A DNA stretch of 64,000 nt. Source: Metridium senile. Taxonomy: Eukaryota > Cnidaria > Anthozoa > Actiniaria > Metridiidae. The stretch covers positions 15,422,772 through 15,486,771 of the forward strand of contig OX459102.1 of NCBI GenBank assembly GCA_949775045.1. Reading direction: 5' to 3'. Below, in pieces: positions 1 to 11,500 of this stretch (position 1 is its first letter; each line of letters opens with the position of its first letter). A program made the position numbers and the translations under genes. A model generated the notes under the pieces. It was given only the letters and a program-made list of their open reading frames with translations, was not told the origin of the DNA and searched no databases.

Positions 1-282
1 ACGTTATTCAAGCTCATCTTGGATATTGGAATGACCTATTTCCTATTGCCTACATGACAACCTTTTTTGAAATAGGTGTATTCATGTATTCAAAGGAAAG
101 AAAACTTATTTAATCAAACTCAGGTTTTTAGGTTCATTCAGTTAATTTAAGAGAACATCTATTCTACATCTATTATAAAGCTATAACTACATAATTTTAT
201 TTAAGGACGTTTAAGTAAGTTCTCCGTCTTTTTATAAATAACATCTCATAAACTAGACAGATTGTTTATTGGAAAACACTCT
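1..282. other. 3' flank of GPCR array with a MITE-end remnant
   Basis: This is non-coding. Positions 56-80 match the inner-to-outer end of the TA-flanked foldback family at 9106-9383 (GACAACC then TTTTTTGAAATAGGTG, then TA). Positions 125-270 are the conserved 3' flank of the receptor unit and recur at 2355-2500. The AATAAA on the minus strand (201-196) lies here. Confidence 0.55.
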
Positions 283-1682
283 TTAGTTAACGTTTTGTAT
301 ATTTATCAGTATCACTGGATTTTCTTTAGTCCCCAACTCCTCTTTGTTCGATACAACATTTTGAAATTCAACTGTGCTAGTCTGTATTTGGTCCGTATTC
401 GATGAATTGTTTACACTGTTATTTCTAAGTCTGATCTGCAGGTTTTTAAAGGCTGAATTGATGGACTTCCATCTCAAGGTTTCTTGAAATGCGTTTCTGT
501 AGTTTTCATTGAAAATGGCATAAATCAAAGCATTTAGAGTACCGTTTGAAATCATCAAAATATAATAAATACGAAACTTTGTTTCCCTGTAAGCCTGAGG
601 TGTTTTGGAATACAAGCTGGATACCGCATTGTCAAGAAACAATGGGCACCAAGATATTTCGAAAGCAACCAGAATACAGATAATCATGCGAGTGACTTTC
701 CTGGCAACTTGCTGAGCAGCGGTCTGACCATTGGCTTGCTGAGCATGCTCACCAGGGACTCGTCTTGTGCAGAGCTTGTAGGCAATTACCATATATAGAA
801 TCGCTATGACAACGTGAGGAAGGGCAAAACCGAGAGACAGGATAAGAATGGAATCGAAAAACGATTTTTCTGGTATGCAGTAGAATTTGTCATTTTCTGT
901 GCAAAAGACGATCTTTTTCGCTGTATAGTTAGCTGGTATCGCTATTGCGGCTATCCAGATTGCTGGTATGGTATATTTAGTCCAGGAAGAACGCTGTTTG
1001 TACTTAAGAGGACGTGTGACGGCTAGGAATCGATCAAATGTTATGACAACGAGGCTGTATATGGAGCAGATAGCGGTGATAAAGACGATGGAAAATGATA
1101 CCTTGCAATAAAGATACTTGCCAACAAATTCATTTCCCTTCCATTCCCATCCCATTTCATTGATGATGAGCATTCCAGTTGTGCCTGTAAGAGTTGTCAT
1201 CAAATCACAAAATGCCATGTTTACGATGAGGTAGTTTGTCGTAGTGCGCATGTGTGAATTGACCTTAACAACATGAATGATGAGGATGTTGCTAAGAAAC
1301 GATACAACGGCAAACGTAACCATGGTACCCGCTTGGTCCAGTTTTTTGTCAGTTGACACTTGTGGAAGTTTTTCCAATTCTACAACAATATGATAAATGT
1401 AAACACCATATTGTACTACTGTTATTTGTTTAAAGCTTCATTCCCAAGAGTTTGAAAAAAATCTTCTGTCAAAGTTTAATGGAAATGGCAAGGGCAAGGG
1501 AAAACTGAAAAGGACAAGGACAACATATCATTTAAATATAAGTTTTCATACTTACCAATCCCGCAAACAATTGTAGAATTTCCAGTTGCATTTGCAATTC
1601 CATTTTCGTAATTCTCGGATCTCGACTGTAAGCAGAGGAGGTGAAGTGAAACCAACAGAAACAAGATTGAAGCGGCATTCAT
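283..1682 (-). CDS. Class A (rhodopsin-like) GPCR, tandem copy 1, two exons
   Basis: Exons (minus strand): 1682-1556 and 1379-283, joined G|AA, 407 aa. The start is the ATG at 1682. The long exon's first in-frame codon that resembles a start is TTG at 1377, so it needs the upstream exon, which begins MNAASILFLLVSLHLLCLQS, a clear signal peptide, followed by N-glycosylation sites (NAT, NST). Donor GTAAG at 1555 and acceptor TTGTAG at 1380. Seven membrane segments are visible: TM1 with SN in place of GN, TM2 NMAFCDLMTT (Asp2.50), TM3 ending in FDRFLAVTRPL (DRF for DRY), TM4 AIW, TM5 with Pro (ALPHVV), TM6 SWCP instead of CWxP, and TM7 NALIY instead of NPxxY. The layout resembles peptide or amine receptors; the ligand is unknown. 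The C-tail ends NPVILINIQNVN, shared with copies 2 and 3. A minus-strand AATAAA lies at 201-196. Confidence 0.88.
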
Positions 1683-2523
1683 CGTCACAGATCTAGAACT
1701 GTTTGTGATTAATGGAGACTTCAGCTAACATTTCATTGACTATGAAAACTTAATTAATTTTGTTTTATTAACCTTATGTACAGTTTTTCTCATGTTTATT
1801 TAACACCTTTTGTTTATTCCATATTTCAATTACACGTTATTTCTTGAAGGACATCAATCAACTTCGTAGTTGAAGTTATCAGGTTTTGAAAAACATCCCG
1901 ACTTAATTCACAGTTAGTTGCGAATAAGTTATAAGGAATTAATTATATATAACTTTTATTAATTTGGTATTTTTAATAAAGTCGGTGAGCACCGGCGTAC
2001 AGCCTTCCAACTGTTTGGTAATAACAAGAAATGATAAAGCAATCAAATATAGTAAAAATACCAGAAAGAAAATATTAGAAAAGAAAAAAGTATAACAGTG
2101 CTATATTCTAATGTACAAGTTAACCTTAGTTGTCTTGACAACCTTAGTCCAAATTACTGTGTCAACAGTGATTTCGAATGTTTATTCAATATAATAGCTT
2201 ATTGTCAAAAGTATAAAACAAACAGAGGACGTAACATCCCATGAGTTGGCAGACTAATGAGTCATGCGTAGAAGTTCCTAGAAGCCACGTATTATTTATT
2301 ATATATGAGTATAACATTTACGATATTCCAACAAGTCATAACTTCAAGTCATAACAGGTTTTTAGGTTCATTCAGGTAATTAATTTAAGAGAACATCTAT
2401 TCAAAATCTATTAAAAAGCTAAAACTACATAACTTTATTTAAGGACGTTTAAGGAAGTTCTCTGTCTTTTTATAAACAACATCTTATACACAAGACAGAC
2501 TTTTTTCCATTGTAAAGTACTCT
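1683..2523. other. Intergenic spacer between GPCR copies 1 and 2
   Basis: No gene was seen. The part next to copy 1 (1683-1900) matches the 5' flanks of copies 2 (4537-4740) and 3 (6786-6970). It includes the inverted motif ACTTCGTAGTTGAAGT near 1862, repeated near 4727 (one change) and 5051. It is therefore the shared 5' control region candidate of the receptors. The part from 2355 is copy 2's 3' flank. Confidence 0.5.
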
Positions 2524-4536
2524 TTAGTTAACATTTTGTATGTTTATCAGTATCACTGGATTTTCTTTAAACACCAACTCCTCTTTGTTCGATACAACAC
2601 TTTGAAATTCAACTGTGCCAGCCTGAATTCGGTCCGTATTCGATGAATTGTTTATACTGTTCTCAGTGGCAATTCTAGTTTGCAGGTTTTTAAAGGCTGA
2701 CTTTATCGATTTCCATCTCAAGGTTTCTTGAAATGCGTTTCTGTAGTTTTCATTGAAAATAGCATAAATCAAAGCGTTTAGAGTACCGTTTGAAATCATC
2801 AAAATATTATAAAGAAGAAACTTTGTTTCGCTGTAAGTTGACGTTTTGGCAAACAAGCTAGGGGACGCATTATCAAGAAACATTGGGCACCAAGATATTT
2901 CGAATGCAACAAGAATACAGATAATCATGCGAGTGACTTTCCTGGCAACTTGTTGGGCGGCGGTCTGACCATTGGCTTCCTGAGCATGCTCACCAGGGAC
3001 TTGTCTTGTGCAGAGTTTGTAGGCAATTACCATATATAGAATCACTATGACAACGTGAGGAAGGGCAAACCCGAGAGACAGGATAAGAATGGCATCGAAT
3101 TGAGATTCTCCTGGTATGCAGTAGAACTTATCTTTTTCTGTGCAAAATACGATGTTAGTCACAGCATAGTTTGTTGGTATCGCTATCGCGACTATCCAGA
3201 TTGCTGGTATGGAATATTTAGTCCAGGAAGAACACTGCTTGTACTTAAGAGGACGTGTGACGGCCAGGAATCGATCAAATGTTATCACAACGAGGCTGTA
3301 TATGGAGCAGATAGCGGTGATAAAGACGATGGAAAATGATACCTTGCAATAAAGATACTTGCCAACAAATTCATTTCCCTTCCATTCCCATCCCATTTCA
3401 TTGATGATGAGCATTCCAGTTGTGCCTATAAGAGTTGTCATCAAATCACAAAATGCCATGTTTACGATGAGGTAGTTTGTCGTAGTGCGCATGTGTAAAT
3501 TGACCCTAACAACATGAATGATGAGGACGTTGCTAAGAAACGATACAACGGCAAACGTAACCATGGTACCCGCTTTGTCCAGTTTTTTGTCAGTTGACAC
3601 TTGTGGAAGTTTTTCCAATTCTAGAACAAAATGATAAATCTTATTTGTTTTAATAACTAAAAAGCCTTAAAAGCCTTAAAAGGCTTCATTCTGAAGAGTT
3701 TGAATAAATCTTCTGTAAAAAGTTTAAAGGACAAGGACAAGGACAAGGACAAGGACAAGGACAAGGACAAGGACAAGGACAAGGACAAGGACAAGGACAA
3801 GGACAAGGACAAGGACAAGGACAAGGACAAGGACAAGGACAAGGACAAGGACAAGGACAAGGACAAGGACAAGGACAAGGACAAGGACAAGGACAAGGAC
3901 AAGGACAAGGACAAGGACAAGGACAAGGACAAGGACAAGGACAAGGACAAGGACAAGGACAAGGACAAGGACAAGGACAAGGACAAGGACAAGGACAAGG
4001 ACAAGGACAAGGACAAGGACAAGGACAAGGACAAGGACAAGGACAAGGACAAGGACAAGGACAAGGACAAGGACAAGGACAAGGACAAGGACAAGGACAA
4101 GGACAAGGACAAGGACAAGGACAAGGACAAGGACAAGGACAAGGACAAGGACAAGGACAAGGACAAGGACAAGGACAAGGACAAGGACAAGGACAAGGAC
4201 AAGGACAAGGACAAGGACAAGGACAAGGACAAGGACAAGGACAAGGACAAGGACAAGGACAAGGACAAGGACAAGGACAAGGACAAGGACAAGGACAAGG
4301 ACAAGGACAAGGACAAGGACAAGGACAAGGACAAGGACAAGGACAAGGACAAGGACAAGGACAAGGACAAGGACAAGGACAATATTATCAAGATATTCTT
4401 ATTTTCCATTCTTACCCATCCTGCAAACACTTGTAAAATTTCTAGTTGCACTTCCATTTTGGTGATTTTCGGATCTCGACTGTAAGCAGAGGATGTGAAG
4501 AGAAACCAACAGAAACCAGATTGAAGCGGTATTCAT
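2524..4536 (-). CDS. Class A GPCR, tandem copy 2, two exons
   Basis: Exons 4536-4416 and 3620-2524, joined G|AA as in copy 1, 405 aa. The signal-peptide exon starts MNTASIWFLLVSLHILCLQS and is two codons shorter than in copy 1. It has no in-frame upstream ATG. The 795-nt intron is mostly a 109-copy AAGGAC array (CTTGTC/GTCCTT on the coding strand). The receptor body is close to copy 1: DRFLAV in TM3, LPHVV in TM5, SWCP in TM6 and NALIY in TM7. Differences cluster between TM6 and TM7 (NASPSLFAKTSTYSETKF against NAVSSLYSKTPQAYRETKF) and in the tail. A minus-strand AATAAA is at 2439-2434. Ligand unknown; duplication with copies 1 and 3 is evident from matching exons, intron position and flanks. 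Confidence 0.87.
3727..4380. repeat. (AAGGAC)109 microsatellite in GPCR copy 2 intron
   Basis: 654 bp of uninterrupted hexamer, 109 exact copies. It sits in the single intron of GPCR copy 2. The same intron in copy 1 (near 1510-1522) and copy 3 (near 6613-6624) holds just two copies of AAGGAC at the equivalent place, so the array grew from a seed present before duplication. The open frames through it in both directions (Ser-Leu or Lys-Asp repeats) are by-products. Confidence 0.97.
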
Positions 4537-4725
4537 ATCGTCACAGCTATAGATCAGTTTGTAAATGGAGACTTACTATAGGTAACATTGATTGACTAGG
4601 AAAACTTAATAAATCTTGTGAATTGTTTTAATAACCTTATTGTACAGTTTTAATAATGTTTATTTAAGAGCTTTTGTTTGTTTCATATTTCATTTACGCG
4701 TTCTTTCCTAAAGTAAATCAATCAA
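4521..4725. repeat. 205-bp direct duplication, proximal copy (GPCR copy 2 start and 5' flank)
   Basis: Covers the first 16 bases of the GPCR copy 2 coding region, including its ATG, and about 190 bp of 5' flank. It is repeated at 4805-5009, offset 284 bp, with one visible mismatch near the end. Confidence 0.92.
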
Positions 4726-4804
4726 CTTCGTGGTTGAAGTTATCACAGCAGCAAACAAAGTATAAGAAATCAATATATTACGTTTTTATTAATTTGCTGG
4801 TATT

Positions 4805-5009
4805 TTGAAGCGGTATTCATATCGTCACAGCTATAGATCAGTTTGTAAATGGAGACTTACTATAGGTAACATTGATTGACTAGGAAAACTTAATAAATCT
4901 TGTGAATTGTTTTAATAACCTTATTGTACAGTTTTAATAATGTTTATTTAAGAGCTTTTGTTTGTTTCATATTTCATTTACGCGTTCTTTCCTAGAGTAA
5001 ATCAATCAA
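4805..5009. repeat. 205-bp direct duplication, distal copy with orphan start codon
   Basis: Second copy of 4521-4725. It carries the ATG (4820-4818) and the first few codons of the signal peptide, then runs into unrelated sequence, so it is a promoter-plus-start fragment without a gene. It could act as a second transcription start for copy 2. Confidence 0.9.
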
Positions 5010-5422
5010 ACTTTATTTTTAATAAAGTTTCAGCGTCTGAGATAAATTAATCAACTTCGTAGTTGAAGTCATCAGATTTGGGATGTTCTACGAATTCACA
5101 AATTTGGGATGATCCATCTCCTTGTACAACCGTTTTGAAATAGGTGTATGCCCATAATTCCTTTCCATCTTGGGATGACCCATCTCCTTGGACAACCTTT
5201 TTTGGTTCCTGCGTTAGATAGCCTTTTTTCCATGCGATCTCAAATCATCCCGCTTTAGTCTATTAACCAACTGTCACCATCAATTTCGTTCTTTAAGAGA
5301 AAGATTGGTAGTGAAGATGTTGCTTTTATAAATTCTGATTGGACGTTTATGGAAGTTCTTCGTCTTTGCATAAATAACATATCATAAACAAGACATATTG
5401 TCTATGGGAAAATACTCTTTAG
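5010..5422. other. Spacer between GPCR copies 2 and 3, MITE-end remnant
   Basis: No gene was seen. At 5124-5148 there is another GTACAACCGTTTTGAAATAGGTGTA-like end of the 9106-9383 foldback family (given in two parts: ACAACCGTTTTG, then AAATAGGTGTA). A near copy of its surroundings (CCATCTCCTTG then ACAACC) recurs at about 5180. Confidence 0.5.
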
Positions 5423-6785
5423 TTAAACGTTTTGTATATTTATCAGTATCACTGGATTTGCTTTAGTCCCCAACTCACCTTTGTTCGACACAACATTTTG
5501 AAAAGCAGCTGTGCTAGACTGAATTTGGTCCGTATTAGATGAATTGTTTACAATGTTTATTCTTAGTCTGATTTGCAGGTTTTTAAAGGCTACCTTTATC
5601 GATTTCCATCTCAAGGTATCTTGAAAGGAGTTTCTGTAGTTTTCATTGAAAATGGCATAAATCAGAGCATTAAGAATACCATTGGACATATTCAAAATAT
5701 TATAAATGACATACTTTGTTTCATTGAAGGTAGTTGTTTTGTAATACAATGTAGGGAACATGTAATCAAGAAACATTGGGCACCAAGATATTTCGAAAGC
5801 AACAAGGATACAGATAATCATGCGAGTAACTTTCCTGGCAACTTGCTGGGCAGCGGTCTGACCGTTTGCTTGTTGAGCATGCTCACCAGGGACTCGTCTT
5901 GTGCAGAGTTTGTAGGCAATTACCATATATAGAATCACTATGACAACGTGATGAAGGGCATACCCGAGAGACAGGAAAAGAATGGCATCAAATTGAGATT
6001 TTCCTGGTAGGCAGTAAAACTTGTCATTTTCTGTGCAAAAGGCGATTTTGTTCGCTACATAATTTATTGGTATCGCTATCCCTACCATCCAGATTGCTGG
6101 TATGGTATATTTAGTCCAGGAAGAACACTGCTTGTACTTAAGAGGACGTGTGACTGCCAGGAATCGATCAAATGTTATGACAACGAGGCTGTATATAGAG
6201 CAGATAGCGGTGATATAAAAGAGGCAATATGATACCTTGCAGTACAGATACTCGTCAACAAATTGATTTCCCTTCCATCCCCAGCCCATTTCAAGGATAG
6301 TTAGTGTCGCACTTGTGCTCAGAAAAGTGGTCATCAAATCACTTAATGCCATGTTTACAATGAGATAGTTAGTCGTAGTGCGCATGTGTGAGTTGGCTCT
6401 AACAACGTGAATGATGAGGACGTTGCTAAGAAACGATACAATGGCGAACGTAGCTATGGTACCCGTTTGGACCAGTTTTCTGTCCGTTGAAAATTGTGGA
6501 AGTTTCCCCCATTCTAGAAGAAAAAAAAAACTAAGCACTATTTTTTATATCCTTTCTTCTTATGTAAGGCTTAATGCAAGATTCGGAAACATCTACTGTG
6601 TCAATCGACCGAAAAGGACAAGGACAACATATCAATTAAACTAAGTTTTCATTCTTACCAATCCCGCAAACACTTGTAGAATTTCTAGTTGCATTTGTAA
6701 TTCCATTTTCGTTATTCTCGGATCTTGACTGTAAACAGAGGAGGTGAAGTGAAACCAACAGAAACAAGACTGAAGCGGTATTCAT
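5423..6785 (-). CDS. Class A GPCR, tandem copy 3, two exons, lacks Pro5.50
   Basis: Exons 6785-6659 and 6513-5423, joined G|AA, 405 aa. The first exon starts MNTASVLFLLVSLHLLCLQS (signal peptide) followed by NAT and NST sites. This is the most divergent of the three: TM2 reads NMALSDLMTTFLSTSATLTI, and extracellular loop 3 reads YMFPTLYYKTTTFNETKY. TM5 has LHHVV where the other copies have LPHVV, a single C-to-A change that removes the conserved TM5 proline. DRF, SWCP and NALIY are retained and the frame is intact, so the gene looks functional. The ORF appears to extend past the acceptor to 6538, but this stretch is polypyrimidine-tract sequence; the acceptor TTCTAG at 6514 and homology to the paralogues fix the exon start at 6513. 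Confidence 0.86.
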
Positions 6786-7102
6786 CGTCACAGATCTAGA
6801 TCTGTTTGTGATTAATGGAGACTTCATCTAACATTTCATTGACTAGGAAAACTTTAATAACTTTATGTACAATTTTATAATGTTTATTTAACAGCTTTTG
6901 TTTATTCCATATTTCAATTACGCGTTCTTTTTTGACGTAAATCAATCAACTTCGTAGTTATCAGCTTTGGAAATTATCCCGACTTAATTCACAGTTAGTT
7001 GCGAACAAGGTATAAGGAAGGAATGAATTAATATATCACTTTCATTAATTTTTTTTTCAAATTTTCAAATACCTTAATACTAAATACTTTATTTAGTGCA
7101 TA

Positions 7103-7325
7103 CACCTGCTTGCAGTAAGGTTGTCATACAAAAATATACATTTGTTATAAAGAAAATAGAACATTTGTGATTTAGTACGATAGGAATTGATTAAAAGACA
7201 AAAGAAGATCACTCAAGCTCTCTCTTTTGTTTTTTAATTAATTCCTTACGCACTAAATCACAAATGTTCTATTTTCTTTGTGACAAATGTTCTATTTTGT
7301 ATGACAACCTTACTGCAAGTAGGTG
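7103..7325. mobile_element. Foldback MITE, CACCTGCTTGCAGTAAGG ends
   Basis: Inverted termini: CACCTGCTTGCAGTAAGGTT at 7103 and its reverse complement (two changes) ending at 7325. The inverted complementarity extends through CAAATGTTCTATTTTCTTT. TA on the left and TC on the right, so the target duplication is damaged. The outer bases resemble those at 52733-53230 and 9106-9383, suggesting one Tc1/mariner-like group (inference). Confidence 0.8.
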
Positions 7326-8083
7326 TCAACAAACAAACAGTTGACAAGCTCCATATAGAAAGTGAGTTTTAATTTACATGAGTAACTATTCATTTTGGTC
7401 TTTGAATTTATAATCAACTATTCATTATTCGCTATTCCACCTTTTTTGAAAAAGCTATATGGCGTGCACGCTAATAGCATCATTATTATTATATATGTCG
7501 TAGTATGTATCCCATATAAGGTCATAGACCAAACTTGATTGCATAATCAGTACGGCTCGCGAGAGCATGATAAAGCATGATTCTAGTTGCTTGAATAAAC
7601 AGATAAAATAACCCCTAAACTTTGACAATATAGATATTATTAATACATTGCACACTGAAAAAAACACATTAACACTAAAATAAATGTCAAGTGACACTAC
7701 ATGATGCTCTACTGGCATCAGTTTTGAATACATATGTCATCATTTAGCTGATTCCATGTTTACTGTGTTTCATTATACAGTTAAAAAATGGAAACTTTCA
7801 ACTGCAAAAAATATATATACAAAGAATCACGTGTCCCTTGTTGTGGTGTTAATCGAATCTCAGTCTAATCTCTACTTTACGTGTCACTGCAACGTTTATG
7901 ACAATGACTGTACATCGCTATTTTAATACTCATATTTTCTTTCAGCATGTAGCCATAGTAGATTTCGTCATTATACATTTAATAATTTAAATTTCAACTG
8001 CTTAAAATGAATAAATAATTAAAGAGTCACGTGTCACCTGATTGGCTCTATATCGCCATATTAATACTCTTATTTTCTTTCAG
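7326..8083. other. Upstream region of the CUB/discoidin gene with a tandem duplication
   Basis: 7768-7961 is imperfectly repeated at 7966-8098 (the second copy lacks about 60 bp). Both copies contain the exon acceptor TTTCTTTCAG followed by CATGTAGCCATAGTA. No signal-peptide exon ending in phase 1 was recognised here, so the gene's first exon lies elsewhere or is missed. Confidence 0.7.
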
Positions 8084-8507
8084 CATGTAGCCATAGTATA
8101 AGCGGTAACAGTGGGTCGATAAGCAGTCCTGGTTACCCTGGCAAATACCCTAACGACCAAGACTGTGTGTGGTTGATAACTGTTGATGAAGGAAGATATG
8201 TGATGTTAAACTTCACGTTCTTTGACGTGGAGTTCTATCCTACAGGCCAATCGTGTATCGATGTTGTCGAAGTGAAGGATGGCAATTCTCCAGAATCAGA
8301 GCTTATGGGTAAGAACATACACACGCTATTGTTTACTTGCTATTATACTATCATTATTATTGTCGTTATCTTTGTCATTACCGCCAGGTCAATATCATCA
8401 TCCTTCTCTTTCTTCTCCCTCTCCCTCTCCCTTTTCATGCATCATCGTATCGGCATCACCATCATAATCAATATCATCATTATCGTCTTTATCATCATCG
8501 TCATCAC

Positions 8508-8581
<74 letters not shown>

Positions 8582-11500
8582 CTACATCCATCATCATCGT
8601 TATTATCGCCATCTTCTTCATCAATCCATTATCATCGATAATCATAATCATCATTATCATCATCATTATCACATGCAAATAAGAAATAGCCGGTGTGACA
8701 AGGACTATCAATCTATCCAGTAAAATGTGCTTTGTTTTTATGGTATACATATATAAGCTAACTATGAAGTGGTATTCTAGGTACCTACTGCAGCGGTATC
8801 AGTGCTCCAAGGTTTCCACTATACTCAAGTGGGAACAATATTAGGGTGTGGTTTTACTCTGATGCAGCTGATCAACGCAAAGGATTCCACGCTGAGTACA
8901 CTAGTTTTCCTGAAACAGGTAACACATAAATACAGCATAATATGTTGCTGTGGTGGTGGTTGTTATTGGTGGTGTTGTTGCTGTGGTGGTGGTTGTTATT
9001 GGTGGTGTTGTTGCTTAATATGTACTTATGCTGTCTTGGTTACACACTGTAAAGAACAGAACATACATGGTCATAAAATAGAACATAGTATAACATTTTA
9101 GTATACACCTATTTCAATAATCGTTGTCACAGCAGAAGCTACAACCATACTCTGAAGCCTGCAAAGGATGTCGGTATTATGAACATAATTTGTGATTTAT
9201 AAAACGTTTTTTTAAGAAATATCAGTGTTTCATCATCTACCACTGTAACAGTGTTATAACACAAATACGTTCATCCAAAATATGCTATGAATATAGAAAT
9301 TAAAGAAGAAATACCGACATCCTTTACAAGTTTCAGAGTGTGGACTGTAGCTTTGGCTGCGACAACGATTTTTGAAATAAGTGTAATAGGTTTGTTTCTT
9401 CCACGTTGTTATACTCCAGTTTCGTGTTCACTAGCACCGAGCTGTACTTATTGTACAAAAGGCGCATTTGTACAAGGATAACCTTGATTCAGAGAAAATT
9501 AAAATGTGATTTCAACTGTTAAGCAATAACATTTTATCGTGCGTTGCTTGGAATTTGTGAATATATTATTAATTGAGGCTTAGCCTGTGCAAATGCGCCT
9601 TTTGTCAAAAAGTACAGCTGTCAGTGCTAGATAAGGTGAAACTGCAGTATTTATTTAAGTTGCCTTGACACTTTTAGTGCATTTTTATGTGAAAATTACG
9701 TTATAAAAATTATTATTTAAGTTATTATGGTTATTCCCATGGACAACAATATTTAAACAAATAAAGTAGCCAGTCCCCTTCACAGATCCCTGCGCCATCT
9801 TGAAAGGTAACCGGTCCTTTGCATAGAAGCGAGACGAACGTTGAGCTTGCAATGATGGAGAAAATGATTGCGCAGGGAACTGTGAAGGGGACTATATTAA
9901 GCAAAACGAGTTACTTAACGTGAACTAGCACGTATGGTTCCTATGTTCCCTTCTAGTCTTTCTCCACTGCATATTTTCTAGTATTGTTTACATACATTTG
10001 TTGTATTTTTGCCTTATTAGTTTTCTTATAGCTCAGCTCATGTATCTTCAGTTATTTTCTGTTATGTTTGTTATGCAGCGAAAGTGGATTAAACACTAAT
10101 CATGCATGCAAACCGATTGATTTTTCAGGCTGTGGCGGTTCTCTTACATCAGACAAGGGTGTTATTACGTCACCTCGCTACGGTTCAGCGTCACCATACC
10201 CCAGTAGTATTGACTGCGAATGGACGGTGACTCTGGATGAAGGGAAATTCATCAAACTATGGTTTGAAGATATCTCTGTCGAGTTAAATGCTGTGAAGTG
10301 TTTCGATAGGATTGATATCTGGGACGGGCCGTCCAACAATGAGACTTTTCTAGGAAGGTACGTAGTGGGTTCTGGATTTTACAATTATGTAATCAATTCC
10401 AGGGAACTCCAGAACAAAAGTTAAGGTTTATAAGTTCCTAAATTAGTTTCAAGTTTCAAGCACAACTTGTTACATGAGACAACGACGCCATTTTGTGTTA
10501 TTGGGCGATCGTTTAGGATTGTCCAAATTAATATTGCCCTACACCTAAGCAAAAAGCGGCACTGTCTCACTGGGACCAACCAAAACAAAGCTTTCGACTG
10601 GTGAAGTTTAACTGGTATTATTTGGGGCGTCCCTTGATAACAATCCCAAGCGCTTTTGCGTGTATGTCGATTCTTAGCCTGCGTGGTGGCTCTAGGGTTT
10701 GGGAAGAGAAGGGGAGGGAAGAGGGAAGAGGGAAGAAGGGCTTTCTTCCCTCCTTCTCCCCACCACCCTCCCCCCCCCCTCTCTTCCCCTAGCCGCCACG
10801 CAGGCTAGTCGATTCTGTATAGGCGAATTATGTATTACTTGTTGTACTGACGGACCCATACAAATATGCAACTATGCACATTGTTGGTCTTTTAGTTTTT
10901 GCACTTGATTCTGAGACTATATGTAAACTCGGGCTTCAACCCAGACAATCAAAACATGCAATCACAGAATAATATCAGTAACACTTGAATGGATTCAAAT
11001 GATTCACTAATTTCCATTTAAAAGTTTGCAATAAGTTCTTATTCACGAAATGAAAGTTTTTTTTGTTCCTGTGTTATTTTTCAGTGTATGCCAAGGAGTC
11101 AATCCCATCTTCTCCAAGAGTAATCGATTACGTCTGAAGTTCACCACTAATAAAGAAGGACGTGGGCGTGGTTTCCAGGCCAGGTACACCAGCTCCTTGA
11201 CAACGGGTAAGCCAATCGGAGACCTTCTTTGTCATGACGTTCAACTGCACCTTTTTGCGGTACAATTTAGTGCTTCTTTGACGCAGTTTATTAAATTAAA
11301 TGTTTAACTGCTTAGAAACATCGACGCAACACACACTATAGTTGAAGTCTAGTAAATCACTGGAAAACAACTTCCATAGTATGTAAATTGTTTGTAAATC
11401 GACTGTAAATACGAATTTACAAGATCAAGGCACGTGCAATTACATAGTGTGTAAATTTGTTCAATACTATGTTTAGTTTAGTTTAGTTTAGTTTAGTTTA

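Noticed and set aside
283..1377. GPCR reading frames taken as complete genes from their first apparent Met
   Set aside because: Those starts are TTG codons just after splice acceptors; the signal-peptide exons upstream give the real ATG.
3657..4485. Long Ser-Leu and Lys-Asp repeat ORFs on both strands
   Set aside because: They are translations of the AAGGAC array, which lies inside the GPCR copy 2 intron.
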